From positions 196,640-260,639 of the forward strand of contig NZ_JAMBPP010000007.1 in NCBI RefSeq assembly GCF_023369855.1: a DNA stretch of 64,000 nucleotides, read 5' to 3'. Shown here piece after piece: positions 42,792-55,165 of the stretch (position 1 is the stretch's first letter; the number at the start of each line of letters is the position of its first letter). A program made the position numbers and the translations under genes. Under the pieces are notes generated by a model. It had not been told where the DNA came from. It saw only the letters and a list, made by a program, of their open reading frames with translations, and did not search any database. This stretch comes from Actinotalea alkalitolerans. GTDB lineage: Bacteria > Actinomycetota > Actinomycetes > Actinomycetales > Cellulomonadaceae.

Positions 42792-44131
42792 GCCCCACGT
42801 TCGCCTCCCTCAAGTACTTCAACTACCGCCTGTGGTTCGGCGGGGCCCTCGTGGCCAACGTCGGGACCTGGATGCAGCGGGTCGCCCAGGACTGGCTGGT
42901 CCTGACCGAGCTCACCGACGACTCGGGCGTCGCGGTCGGGATCACCACCGCGCTGCAGTTCGCCCCGGTGCTGCTGCTCTCGGCCTGGGCCGGGCTGCTC
43001 GCCGACCGGGTCGACCGTCGCAAGCTGCTGATCGCCACGCAGGCCGCGCAGGGCGTCCTGGCCGTCGGGCTCGCCGCGCTGGTCTTCTCGGGCCACGCCC
43101 AGCTGTGGCACGTGTACGTCTTCGCGGGGCTGCTGGGGTGCGTGACGGCCATCGACGGCCCCGCACGGCAGACCTTCGTCGCGGACATGGTCCCCGCCGA
43201 GCGGCTGTCCAACGCGGTCGGGCTCAACAGCGCCTCGTTCAACGCCGCGCGGCTGGTCGGCCCCGGCGTGGCGGGTCTTCTCATCGCCCTGGTGGGCACC
43301 GGCTGGGTCTTCGCGATCAACGGTGTGTCCTTCTTCGCGACCATCCTCGCCCTGACCCAGATGCGCACCCGTGAGCTCCAGCCGCGCACCCGCTCCCGAC
43401 GCGGCAAGGGGCAGATCCGCGAGGGCATCCGCTACGTGCGGGGCCGCAGCGACATCGTGGTGGTGATGGTCGTGATCAGCGTGATCAGCACCTTCGGTCT
43501 GAACTTCCAGCTCACCTCGGCGGTGATGGCGCGCACCGAGTTCGGCATGGGGCCGGGGGAGTACGGGGTCCTCGGGTCGATCCTGGCGATCGGGTCGCTC
43601 GCCGGTGCGCTGCTGGCCGCGCGCCGCGAGCGGCCACGGGTGCGGCTGGTGATCGGCTCGGCCTTCGCGTTCGGCATCTCGACGGGGGCGATGGCCCTGA
43701 TGCCCTCCTACCTGACCTTCGCCCTGGCCTGCATCCCGGTCGGCTTCTCCTCGCTGACGATGCTGACGGCCGCCAACGCCACGATCCAGACCTCGACCGC
43801 TCCGGCGATGCGTGGACGGGTCATGTCCCTTTACATGGTGGTGTTCCTGGGAGCCACCCCGGTGGGCTCACCCATCGTGGGGTGGATCGCCGAGACCTAC
43901 GGAGCCCGGTGGGCCATCGGCATCGGCTCGATCAGCGCCCTGCTGGTCGCGTCGGGGGCGGCGATGTGGGCCGTGCGGCACTGGCACCTGCGGGTGCGGT
44001 ACCGGCTCCTCAGCAGGCCGCACCTCGAGGTGCGGTACCTCGACCACGAGGCGGACGCGCAGGGTCAGCGCGAGGACGCCGCCCGGGCCCTGGCCGCACA
44101 GCAGGCGACCGACCGGGCGACCGCAGCCTGA
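42788..44131 (+). CDS. MFS transporter, EntS/MFS_3 type
   Basis: A protein of 447 residues with about 12 helices and a charged C-terminal tail. The family start FNYRLWFGGALVANVGTWMQRVAQDWLVLTELTDDSGVAVGITTALQFAPVLLLSAWAGLLADRVDRRKLL is diagnostic of the EntS/MFS_3 group of exporters. The loop after helix 2/3 is GLLADRVDRRKLL; later SAVMARTEFGMGPGEYGVLGSILAIGSLAGALLAA. Coupled to the MarR gene. Substrate unknown; the family often exports drugs or siderophores. Confidence 0.92.
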   Translation: MSPTFASLKYFNYRLWFGGALVANVGTWMQRVAQDWLVLTELTDDSGVAVGITTALQFAPVLLLSAWAGLLADRVDRRKLLIATQAAQGVLAVGLAALVFSGHAQLWHVYVFAGLLGCVTAIDGPARQTFVADMVPAERLSNAVGLNSASFNAARLVGPGVAGLLIALVGTGWVFAINGVSFFATILALTQMRTRELQPRTRSRRGKGQIREGIRYVRGRSDIVVVMVVISVISTFGLNFQLTSAVMARTEFGMGPGEYGVLGSILAIGSLAGALLAARRERPRVRLVIGSAFAFGISTGAMALMPSYLTFALACIPVGFSSLTMLTAANATIQTSTAPAMRGRVMSLYMVVFLGATPVGSPIVGWIAETYGARWAIGIGSISALLVASGAAMWAVRHWHLRVRYRLLSRPHLEVRYLDHEADAQGQREDAARALAAQQATDRATAA

Positions 44132-44167
44132 CGTCTCCCGCCGGCCGGGTCGGGCCCGTCCGCCCGG

Positions 44168-46665
<2,498 letters not shown>

Positions 46666-46719
46666 TCACGGCGCCGTAACCTGGGGGCAGACGGCCCCGA
46701 CGGATGAGAGGCGCCAGGC

Positions 46720-47481
46720 GTGAGCGACCTGATCGACACCACCGAGATGTACCTGAGGACCATCTACGAGCTCGCCGAGGAGGGGATCGTCCCGCTGCGG
46801 GCGCGCATCGCGGAGCGGCTCGGGCACTCGGGGCCGACGGTGTCGCAGACCGTCGCGCGGATGGAGCGGGACGGCCTGGTCGTGGTCAGCGGCGACCGGC
46901 ACCTGGAGCTGACCGAGACGGGTCACCTCAAGGCGACCCGGGTGATGCGCAAGCACCGGCTGGCCGAGCGTCTGCTGACCGACGTGATCGGCCTGGAGTG
47001 GTCCTACGTCCACGACGAGGCCTGTCGCTGGGAGCACGTGATGAGCGACCGCGTCGAGCGTCGCCTGGTCGAGCTGCTCGACCACCCGCAGCGCTCGCCC
47101 TACGGCAACCCGATCCCGGGCCTGGCCGAGCTGGGCGAGCACCACCCCGCGCAGGCCTTCCTGGACGGCGTGGTCTCGCTGGTCGTCTTCGCGCGCGCGG
47201 CGGTGGCGGGCGAGGTGACCGAGCCGCTCCTGGCGGTGGTGGGCCGGCTCGGTGAGCCGTTGCAGACCGACACGGACCTGCTGCAGCGGATGGCCAGCGC
47301 GGGGATCCTGCCGGGTGCGACCGTCTCGGTCGAGCGGGGGCAGGGCATCGTGACCGTGGGCGCGCCGGGCGCGGAGATCGTCCTGGACCTGCCCGACGAC
47401 GTCGCGCGGCACATCTTCGTGATGACCGAGCCGACGGCCGTCGCGGCCGCTGCTGCCGCACCGGGTGCCGAGCAGGTCTGA
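46720..47481 (+). CDS. ideR: Iron-dependent transcriptional regulator, DtxR/IdeR family
   Basis: A regulator of 253 residues. The winged-helix domain is followed by the metal-binding dimerisation domain and a C-terminal SH3-like domain. All seven DtxR/IdeR ligands are at their reference numbers: M10, H79, E83, H98, C102, E105, H106 (…KHRLAE; HDEACRWEHVM). NPIPGLAELG also matches IdeR. It therefore should bind Fe(II) and repress iron uptake. A minus-strand serC gene lies upstream, 147 bp away. GTG start. Confidence 0.93.
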   Translation: MSDLIDTTEMYLRTIYELAEEGIVPLRARIAERLGHSGPTVSQTVARMERDGLVVVSGDRHLELTETGHLKATRVMRKHRLAERLLTDVIGLEWSYVHDEACRWEHVMSDRVERRLVELLDHPQRSPYGNPIPGLAELGEHHPAQAFLDGVVSLVVFARAAVAGEVTEPLLAVVGRLGEPLQTDTDLLQRMASAGILPGATVSVERGQGIVTVGAPGAEIVLDLPDDVARHIFVMTEPTAVAAAAAAPGAEQV

Positions 47482-47705
47482 GCAGGTCTGAGCGGGGCGT
47501 GGGCAGAGCCTGCAGACGGCCGCCCGGGACCTGATCTCGACGTGAGCCATGTCACAAACGTGCCGTCGCCAGAGGTGTTCCCGCAGGTAGATGCGGCACG
47601 CCTCGGGGCTCCGTCGCCGACCCGTGTCCTCGCCGTGACCGGAGCGTGACATTCCCGGAGGGGGTCGGGTACTGTCGCCTTGCTCCACGGAACCCTCCTC
47701 CGCGG

Positions 47706-47897
47706 ATGCCCTCGAGCGGATCGCCTAGCCCTGCCGCCGCCCGTGGTCCGTACGACTCGCCGGCAGGGGCGGGGGAACCACCAAGTCGGGCACCGGAGAC
47801 GGTGTCCTTGGGGTGAAGCCGTGTGAGCACCGGTAACGGTGTGATCGTGGCCGGGTGATCTCCCACCCGAACCCGACAGCTCACCTCGTAGGCGTCC
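47706..47897 (+). promoter_or_regulatory. Cyclic-di-AMP riboswitch (ydaO/yuaA)
   Basis: The conserved ydaO segments appear in order in the 429-bp space before the NlpC/P60 gene: GGATCGCCTAGCCCTGCCGCC (47718-47738), GGGGGAACCA (47771-47780), CCTTGGGGTGAA (47806-47817), and GGGTGATCTCCCACCCGAACCCGACAGC with CTCACCTCGTAGGCGT (47853-47894). A GGAGAGG ribosome site and the GTG at 47911 follow within 15 bases. In actinobacteria this class regulates cell-wall hydrolases such as NlpC/P60 and Rpf genes; that context matches here. Confidence 0.95.
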
Positions 47898-47910
47898 GGA
47901 GAGGTACCGA

Positions 47911-48687
47911 GTGACCGTCAGCCCCGAGCGTGCCCGGCACAGAGCCGCGCGTCGTCCCCTCACCCCCCTCGATGACTTCGCCACCGCAGCGACCGGCAGC
48001 CTGAGCACCGTCGGACGGCGCTCCGCCGTCGTCGCCGCGTCCTCGGGCCTCGTCCTGTCGATGGCCTTCCCCGCCTCGGCGGCGCCGACCGACGGGTCGA
48101 CGAACGCCCTGCCGGCTGTCGACGTCTCGGCCCTGACCGCCTCGGCCCGCGCGGCACTGGCGACCTCCCCGGTCGTCTCCGTCCCGGTCGACGCGGCCTG
48201 GACCTTCGAGGCCCCCGCGATCACGGTCGTGGCCAACCCCGAGCCCGAGCCCGAGCCCGTCGTGGTCCGGGCACCGGCCGCCTCACGGTCGGTCGAGCGC
48301 GCCGCAGCCCCCGTTGCCGAGGCCCCCGCCGCGGCGCCAGCCCCGCAGTCCGTGGCCGGCAACTCGGTCCTGGAGATCGCTGCTCGCTACGTCGGCGTCC
48401 CGTACGTCTACGGAGGCACCACCCCCGACGGCTTCGACTGCTCGGGCTTCACCTCCTACGTGTTCGCGCAGCTCGGCATCTCGCTCCCGCGGAGCTCGGG
48501 CGACCAGCGCTACGCCGGCACCGTGGTCTCCCGGGCGGACGCCCTGCCGGGTGACCTCATCTGGTCCCCCGGTCACGTCGCGATCTACGCGGGCGGCGAC
48601 CAGCAGATCGACTCGCCGCGCCCCGGCAAGTCGGTCCAGTTCCGGACGATCTGGCAGAGCAACCCCACCTTCATCCGCGTCGGCTGA
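47911..48687 (+). CDS. NlpC/P60 family peptidoglycan endopeptidase
   Basis: A secreted hydrolase of 258 residues. The N-terminal 58 residues hold a basic stretch and a signal peptide (VVAASSGLVLSMAFPASAAP). A Pro/Glu/Ala-rich linker (about 60-148, including PEPEPEP) leads to the NlpC/P60 domain with C177 (FDCSGFTSYVF), H222 (PGHVAIYAGG) and the following polar third residue. It likely cleaves D-Glu-DAP bonds in the wall peptide. The c-di-AMP riboswitch upstream puts it under nucleotide control. A strong terminator follows. Confidence 0.95.
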   Translation: MTVSPERARHRAARRPLTPLDDFATAATGSLSTVGRRSAVVAASSGLVLSMAFPASAAPTDGSTNALPAVDVSALTASARAALATSPVVSVPVDAAWTFEAPAITVVANPEPEPEPVVVRAPAASRSVERAAAPVAEAPAAAPAPQSVAGNSVLEIAARYVGVPYVYGGTTPDGFDCSGFTSYVFAQLGISLPRSSGDQRYAGTVVSRADALPGDLIWSPGHVAIYAGGDQQIDSPRPGKSVQFRTIWQSNPTFIRVG

Positions 48688-48714
48688 CCCCAGCCCACGC
48701 CGGAGACCGGCGGT

Positions 48715-48755
48715 CACCGCACCCCGGGAGCACCTGCTGCTCCCGGGGTGCGGTG
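48715..48755 (+). terminator. Terminator after the NlpC/P60 gene
   Basis: A perfect 18-bp stem (48715-48732 with 48738-48755) with a five-base CCTGC loop, 28 bp after the stop. Among the strongest hairpins in the window. Confidence 0.85.
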
Positions 48756-48874
48756 CGTCCGGGCCCGGATGTCCGCGCCGCCCGCGGGGCGCGTCGCGTA
48801 CGCTGACACCGCTGATCCACCAGCCGGGCCTGCGCAGCCAGCCAGGTCCTGACCGACCTGGTCCGGGAGATGCC

Positions 48875-49480
48875 GTGCCGACGACGACAGCCGTACCCGC
48901 AGGAGGCCCCGCCCCGCGCGTCTCGCCCCTGCGCCGGTCCACCCGCGACTCGCTGCCGCCCACGGATCCCGTCGCGACCGCCACCGTCCTGCGCCGCGCG
49001 CTGCTGCTCAACGCCAGCCGGGAGCCGTTGTGCGTGGTCAGCGTGCACCGTGCGGTGACCCTGGTGCTCAGCGGCAAGGCCGTGGTCCTGGAGACCGACG
49101 GTCTGATGCTCCGGTCCGAGCGCATGGCGCTGCCCGCCCCCCAGGTGCTGTGCCTGACGCGGTACGTCCACGTGCCGTACCGGCGCACGGTGCCCCCCAC
49201 ACGACGCACCGTGCTGCAGCGCGACGCCCACCGGTGCGGGTACTGCGCCGGGCCGGCCGACACCGTCGACCACGTGCACCCCCGGTCGCGCGGGGGTCGG
49301 CACGAGTGGACCAACGTGGTCGCGGCGTGCGCACGGTGCAACCACCGCAAGGCCGACCGCCTGCTGAGCGAGATCGGCTGGCAGCTCCTGGTGGCGCCCA
49401 CGACCCCTCGGGGCACGTCGGCGCTGCTGGCGGCAACCGTCCGCCCGCACCCCTCCTGGAGCGCCTACCTGGCCGCCTGA
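48875..49480 (+). CDS. HNH endonuclease family protein
   Basis: A protein of 201 residues. The HNH fold is RRTVLQRDAHRCGYCAGPADTVDHVHPRSRGGRHEWTNVVAACARCNHRKADR: the CxxC pair, DHVHPRSRGG with catalytic His, N, and CxxCN. The N-terminal RRALLLNASREPLCVVSVHRAVTLVLSGKAVV is the actinobacterial extension of stand-alone HNH proteins. These are common and mostly uncharacterised. The GTG at 48875 follows GGGAGA. Confidence 0.93.
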   Translation: MPTTTAVPAGGPAPRVSPLRRSTRDSLPPTDPVATATVLRRALLLNASREPLCVVSVHRAVTLVLSGKAVVLETDGLMLRSERMALPAPQVLCLTRYVHVPYRRTVPPTRRTVLQRDAHRCGYCAGPADTVDHVHPRSRGGRHEWTNVVAACARCNHRKADRLLSEIGWQLLVAPTTPRGTSALLAATVRPHPSWSAYLAA

Positions 49481-49604
49481 GCGGGCCTGCGACGCCCCGA
49501 CCGCCTCGGGACGGTCCGCCTGGCCCAGTCGACCGATATCCCCCGCCCGAGGCCGGGAGACGGCAGACTGGGGGGAGGGGGCCGGGCGAGCGAAGGGCAC
49601 GACG

Positions 49605-50558
49605 ATGACGAACGACGACGTGGTTCTTGTCGGGATCGACGGCTCGCAGACCAGCCTGAACGCGTTGGACTGGGCTGCTGCGTACGCCCGGGCCCATGGG
49701 TTCAGGCTGCACCTGGTCTGCTCCTACTCCCTGCCGTCGTTCACCGCGACCGCCCTGGACGGCGGGTATGCGGCCCTGGACGACTCCGCGATCGCCGACG
49801 GGGCTCGCGCGGTGCTGGACGAGGCCGTCGCCCGGGTGGCCATGACCCGGGTGCGCACCACCTCGGCGGTCGCGACCGGTGACGCCGCCGCCGTGCTGGT
49901 CGAGCTCTCCCGCGGGGCTGCGCTGGCCGTGGTCGGCACGCGTGGCCGGGGCGGGTTCGCCGAACGGCTGCTGGGCACCGTCTCCTCGGCCCTGCCGGCC
50001 CACGCCCACTGCCCGACGGTCGTGGTGCCCCTGCGGTCACGCGGTGGCGAGGAGCTCCTGCCCGAGCCCGAGTCGCGGCGCACCGTCCGGCGCATCGTGG
50101 TCGGTGTCGACGGGTCGCCCGCGGCCGAGCGAGCTCTGGGTGCGGCGATCCGTGAGGCCGAGGTGTGGGGCGCCGAGCTGACCGCTGTCGCGGGTGTCCC
50201 GGTGGGGACGGGGGCCGGGATCATGGCCTGGCTGCCCGCCGCTGTCGACCACGAGGCGGTGCTCCGGGACGTCGCCGAGGGGCTGGACGTGGTGGTCGAC
50301 CGGGCGCTGGCCGACCATCCCGGCATCCAGGTGCGCCGCCACGTGCTGGACGGCACCGGCGCGGCCCTGCTGACCGAGTTCTCGACCGCGGTGGACCTCG
50401 TGGTGGTCGGCTCGCGCGGGCGGGGCGGTTTCGCCGGGCTGCTGCTGGGCTCGACCAGCCAGGCTGTGCTGCACCACGCGGTCTGCCCGGTGATGGTGGT
50501 CACCGCCCGCGCCCAGGAGGACGAGTGGTCTCCCACGTCGGTGGGGGGCCCGCGCTGA
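49605..50558 (+). CDS. Universal stress protein, tandem UspA domains
   Basis: A cytoplasmic ATP-binding protein of 317 residues with two UspA domains (about 4-143 and 160-305). Each has the G-x2-G-x9-G(S/T) loop: GTRGRGGFAERLLGTVSSAL and GSRGRGGFAGLLLGSTSQAV. Linker RSRGGEELLPEPESRRTVRR. Role in stress or dormancy is typical for actinobacteria but not specified here. Confidence 0.95.
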   Translation: MTNDDVVLVGIDGSQTSLNALDWAAAYARAHGFRLHLVCSYSLPSFTATALDGGYAALDDSAIADGARAVLDEAVARVAMTRVRTTSAVATGDAAAVLVELSRGAALAVVGTRGRGGFAERLLGTVSSALPAHAHCPTVVVPLRSRGGEELLPEPESRRTVRRIVVGVDGSPAAERALGAAIREAEVWGAELTAVAGVPVGTGAGIMAWLPAAVDHEAVLRDVAEGLDVVVDRALADHPGIQVRRHVLDGTGAALLTEFSTAVDLVVVGSRGRGGFAGLLLGSTSQAVLHHAVCPVMVVTARAQEDEWSPTSVGGPR

Positions 50559-50597
50559 GGGGCAGTGCCCCGCTGAGGTCGGTACCGGCGCTGAGGG

Positions 50598-51122
50598 TCA
50601 GTGCCAGGCGCCGGGGACGTCGGGTCGGCGCACCAGCGGGGTCAGGACCACGGTCGACCGGGTGCGCACCACGAACCGTTCGGCGTTGATCCGTTCGACC
50701 ACCTCGTCGAGGTGCCGCACGTCGTGCGCACGCACCTGCACGACGGCGTCCGCCTCACCGGTCACGGTGCTCGCGGCGATGACCTCGGGGTAGCGCTCGA
50801 ACGACTCGCGCATCGTGCCCGGGCTGGTCGAGTCGCGGCAGTAGACCTCGACCAGGGCCTCGGTCGCCCAGCCGAGGGCCGCGGGGTCCAGGCGGACGGT
50901 GAAGCCGTCGATCACCCCGCGGGCCCGCAACCGGTCCACGCGCCGTTTGACCGCCGGGGCGGAGAGGTTCACCCGCAGGCCGATCTGGGCGAAGCTGGCG
51001 CGGGCGTCGCGGGCCAGGTGGTCGAGGATCGCCCCGTCGATGCGGTCGAGCGGCCCGGGCTCCGCCGCCTGGCTGCGGGGTGCGCCCGTGCCGGCTGCGG
51101 GGCTGTCGTCGGCGGGCTGCAT
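50598..51122 (-). CDS. Lrp/AsnC family transcriptional regulator
   Basis: A protein of 174 residues. The HTH is DRIDGAILDHLARDARASFAQIGLRVNLSAPAVKRRVDRLRARGVIDGFTVRLDPAALGW, followed by the RAM domain with effector loop (VTGEADAVVQVRAHDVRHLDEVVERIN). It lies downstream of rocD on the same strand, the last gene of the arginine unit, so control of rocD/ddaH in response to an amino acid is likely. Confidence 0.93.
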   Translation of the reverse strand: MQPADDSPAAGTGAPRSQAAEPGPLDRIDGAILDHLARDARASFAQIGLRVNLSAPAVKRRVDRLRARGVIDGFTVRLDPAALGWATEALVEVYCRDSTSPGTMRESFERYPEVIAASTVTGEADAVVQVRAHDVRHLDEVVERINAERFVVRTRSTVVLTPLVRRPDVPGAWH

Positions 51123-51196
51123 GGTCTCAGCATGCCGGACGGTGGGGCACGGCCGCGTGCTGCCGTGCCCCACCGGGGCGTGTGTCGGGCTCGACG

Positions 51197-52419
<1,223 letters not shown>

Positions 52420-52423
<4 letters not shown>

Positions 52424-53244
52424 CTCTCCCGGATCTCGAGGGTGCAGCACTTGGCGCCGCCGCCGCCCTTGAGCAGCTCGGAGGTGTCGACCGGGTGCGG
52501 CTCGTAGCCGCGCGCGCGCAGCGCGGCGGCGAGGTCCACGGCCCCCGGCGCCACGACGACGCGTCGTCCGTCGGAGACCGCGTTGAGTCCCAGGGCGGCG
52601 GCGTCGGTCGCCGTGGCGATGATCGCGTCGGGGTAGCGCTCGGCCAGCAGGGCCTGCGAGGCGGCCGAGAAGGCCGGCGGGTAGTAGGCGATCGCGGGGG
52701 AGGCCGGGTCGCTGTCGATCACGGCCAGGGCGGTGTCGAGGTGGTAGTAGCTGGGGTCGACGAGCTCGAGGGAGATCACCTGGCGTCCGGTGAGGTCGGC
52801 GAGCTCGGCGTGGGCCGAGCGGTCGGTGCGGAAGCCCGTGCCGGCGAGCAGCACGTCACCCACGGTGAGGATGTCACCCTCGCCCTCGTTGATCTCCGAG
52901 GCGGTGTGGGTCACGAAGCCCTGGTCGGCGAACCACTTCTGGTAGGCGGGGCCCTCGGCGCCGCGCTCGGGGTAGCGGAAACGCGCCGAGTACACCAGGC
53001 CGTCCACGACGGTCGCGCCGTTGGCTGCGTAGACCATGTCGGGCAGGCCCGGGAGCGGGGGGATGAGGTCGACCGTGTGCCCCCAGTCCAGGTACGTCTG
53101 GTGCAGGGTGTGCCACTGGCGCAGCGCGAGGTCCCGGTCGGTCTCGACGGTGACGTCCATCCACGGGTTGATCTCGTAGGTCACGTCGTAGAACTCGGGG
53201 GCGCACATCAGGAAGCGGCGGGGGGTGGAGACGCGGTCGGTCAT
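52420..53244 (-). CDS. ddaH: DDAH/arginine-dihydrolase-like guanidino-group hydrolase
   Basis: A protein of 274 residues of the amidinotransferase/GME fold. FLMCAPEFYDVTYEINPWM at 11-29, MVYAANGA with N75, YYHLDTALAVID with catalytic His, and GGGAKCCTLEI with catalytic Cys. The family includes dimethylarginine dimethylaminohydrolase and the arginine dihydrolases (ArgZ type). The INPWM start is shared with the latter, as I recall. With rocD next door, direct production of ornithine would fit, but the exact substrate is inferred. The ATG has GGAGGA upstream. Confidence 0.85.
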
Positions 53245-53565
53245 GGATCCTCCGGTGTGCGTGGGCACGTCTGGTCGGACCTGCCCGCGAGCGGTGCGGA
53301 CGAGGTCGTGAGAGTGGTGGCGCGGGTTCGGGCGGGGGCGGTCAGGGCGCACTCTGCCCGCCCTGTCGAGGCTACGGGTGGGCCGGTGACGGCGCCCCAT
53401 CGCAACCGTGCGTGTCGACCGTCGAAGTGTTGCGTCGATCGGGGGGTGCCCGGTGGATCGTTGCGTGCTCGTGCGGGGCGTGACGGCGCCGATTCGATGT
53501 CGCGTCGGGGGTGTTTCGTCCGGTCGGCCGACGTGACCGGGCTGACCGGCGTCGTCGGTCTGAGG
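53245..53565. other. Gene-free region upstream of the arginine unit
   Basis: 321 bp without a convincing ORF. It holds two copies of GTGACGGCGCC (53386 and 53480) and three GTTGCG/CGCAAC-like boxes between 53399 and 53467, possible Lrp or other regulator sites. No clear -35/-10 is seen. It must include the ddaH promoter. Confidence 0.4.
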
Positions 53566-54042
53566 TCACCGGGTCTCGCGGGAGACCCGGCCGAGCACCA
53601 GGTGCAGCATCGCGGTCATCACGGGGCGCAGCAGCGGCCGGGTCAGCGCACGGGGCAGCAGACGCAGGTGCACGTCCTCGACCCAGGTCACCTGGCAGTG
53701 CTGCGGCCCCAGGGGCCGGACGTGCACCTCGGCGGTCCCGAGCAGCAGCGGCCCGAGCTTGCGGTACACGGCCGACCCGGTGGTCGAGGTGCGCCCCGGG
53801 CCGGCGCGGGTCACCGGGGGAAGGAGCGCCTCGAGCACCATCTCGTCGGCCAGGGCGGGCAGCCCCCGACGTGCACCCGGGCCGCTGACCCCCACGAAGC
53901 TGTCGCCGACCTCGAGGTGCTCAGGCCCGTCGATGCGGGTCATCGGGATCCAGCGGGCGTGGTTGTGCACGTCGGTGACCAGGGCGAAGGCCTGCTCGGC
54001 GGGGATCGTCAGGACGCGGCTCACCGATGCGGGGCGGGTCAT
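53566..54042 (-). CDS. SRPBCC-family protein
   Basis: A protein of 158 residues with the helix-grip start SRVLTIPAEQAFALVTDVHNHARWIPMTRID and strand pattern typical of polyketide-cyclase/START-like proteins. The C-terminal helix is LLPRALTRPLLRPVMTAMLHLVLGRVSRETR. A ligand-binding or lipid-handling role is usual for the fold; specificity is unknown. Single gene, divergent from the aldo/keto reductase. Confidence 0.85.
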   Translation of the reverse strand: MTRPASVSRVLTIPAEQAFALVTDVHNHARWIPMTRIDGPEHLEVGDSFVGVSGPGARRGLPALADEMVLEALLPPVTRAGPGRTSTTGSAVYRKLGPLLLGTAEVHVRPLGPQHCQVTWVEDVHLRLLPRALTRPLLRPVMTAMLHLVLGRVSRETR

Positions 54043-54106
54043 GGTGCCTCCTGCCGGGTCGCCGATCGGGTGGGGCGACCCCGATCACCACGGTAGCGTC
54101 GGGGAC

Positions 54107-55093
54107 ATGGAGAAGCGTGAGCTGGGACGCACTGGTCGTCCTGTCGCAGTGGTGGGTCTGGGTTGCTGGCAGCTGGGCGCGGACTGGGGTGAGGTCAGCG
54201 AGGACCAGGCCCTGGCGGTGCTCGACGCCGCGGTCGACGCGGGGGTGACCTTCCTGGACACCGCGGACGTCTACGGTGACGGCCGCAGCGAGAGGCTGGT
54301 CGGGACCCTGCTCGCCCAGCGCGGTCCGCAGGCGGGACTGACGGTGGCCACCAAGATGGGGCGTCGCGGCGACAACGCCGTGCAGGACTACACCCTCGAC
54401 AGCTTCCGCGCCTGGACCGACCGCTCCCGCGAGAACCTCGGCGTGGACACCCTGGACCTCATCCAGCTCCACTGCCCGCCCACGGCCGTCTACTCGGCCG
54501 CGTCGACCTACGAGGCCCTGGACGCACTGGTCGCCGAGGGTCGGGTGGCCGCCTACGGCGTCTCGGTCGAGACCGTCGAGGAGGCGCTGACGGCCATCGC
54601 GCAGCCCCACGTCGCGACCGTGCAGATCATCCTCAACGTCTTCCGTCGCAAGCCGCTCGAGCGGGTGCTGCCGGCGGCCGCCGCGGCCGGCGTCGGGATC
54701 ATCGCGCGGGTCCCGCTGGCCAGCGGGCTGCTCTCGGGCAAGTTCGACGCCTCGACCCGCTTCGCGGCCGACGACCACCGCAGCTACAACCGCGACGGGT
54801 CGGCCTTCGACCAGGGCGAGACGTTCTCGGGCGTGCCCTACGACGTCGGGGTGTCCGCCGCGCAGCAGGTCGCCCGGCTGACCCCGCAGGGCGCGACGAC
54901 GGCCCAGCTCGCGCTGCGCTGGATCATCGACCAGCCGGGGGTGACCGCAGTGATCCCCGGGGCCAGCCGTCCCGAGCAGGCCCGGGCCAACGCCGCCGCG
55001 GCCGACCTCGAGCCGTTGACCCCGGCCCAGCTCGAGGCGCTGCGCTCGGTGTACGACGAGCGCATCAAGGAGCACGTGCACGCCCGCTGGTGA
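54107..55093 (+). CDS. Aldo/keto reductase
   Basis: An NADPH-dependent oxidoreductase of 328 residues. DTADVYGDGRSE with catalytic Tyr, VATKMG with Lys, LIQLHCPP with His, and the C-terminal cofactor loop VIPGASRPEQARANAAAAD. Family 'YghZ/tas'-like by length and start (MEKRELGRTGRPVAVVGLGCWQLG). Substrate unknown. Confidence 0.94.
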   Translation: MEKRELGRTGRPVAVVGLGCWQLGADWGEVSEDQALAVLDAAVDAGVTFLDTADVYGDGRSERLVGTLLAQRGPQAGLTVATKMGRRGDNAVQDYTLDSFRAWTDRSRENLGVDTLDLIQLHCPPTAVYSAASTYEALDALVAEGRVAAYGVSVETVEEALTAIAQPHVATVQIILNVFRRKPLERVLPAAAAAGVGIIARVPLASGLLSGKFDASTRFAADDHRSYNRDGSAFDQGETFSGVPYDVGVSAAQQVARLTPQGATTAQLALRWIIDQPGVTAVIPGASRPEQARANAAAADLEPLTPAQLEALRSVYDERIKEHVHARW

Positions 55094-55108
55094 CCGGTCG
55101 CAGGGGTC

Positions 55109-55132
55109 GCGCGGCTGTTCACGCGGCCGCGC
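55109..55132. terminator. Short hairpin between convergent genes
   Basis: GCGCGGC and GCCGCGC with a 10-base spacer, 16 bp after the aldo/keto reductase stop. It may serve both convergent genes. Confidence 0.4.
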
Positions 55133-55165
55133 AGGGTCAGGTGGTCTCCATGGAGCCCCGGTGGG

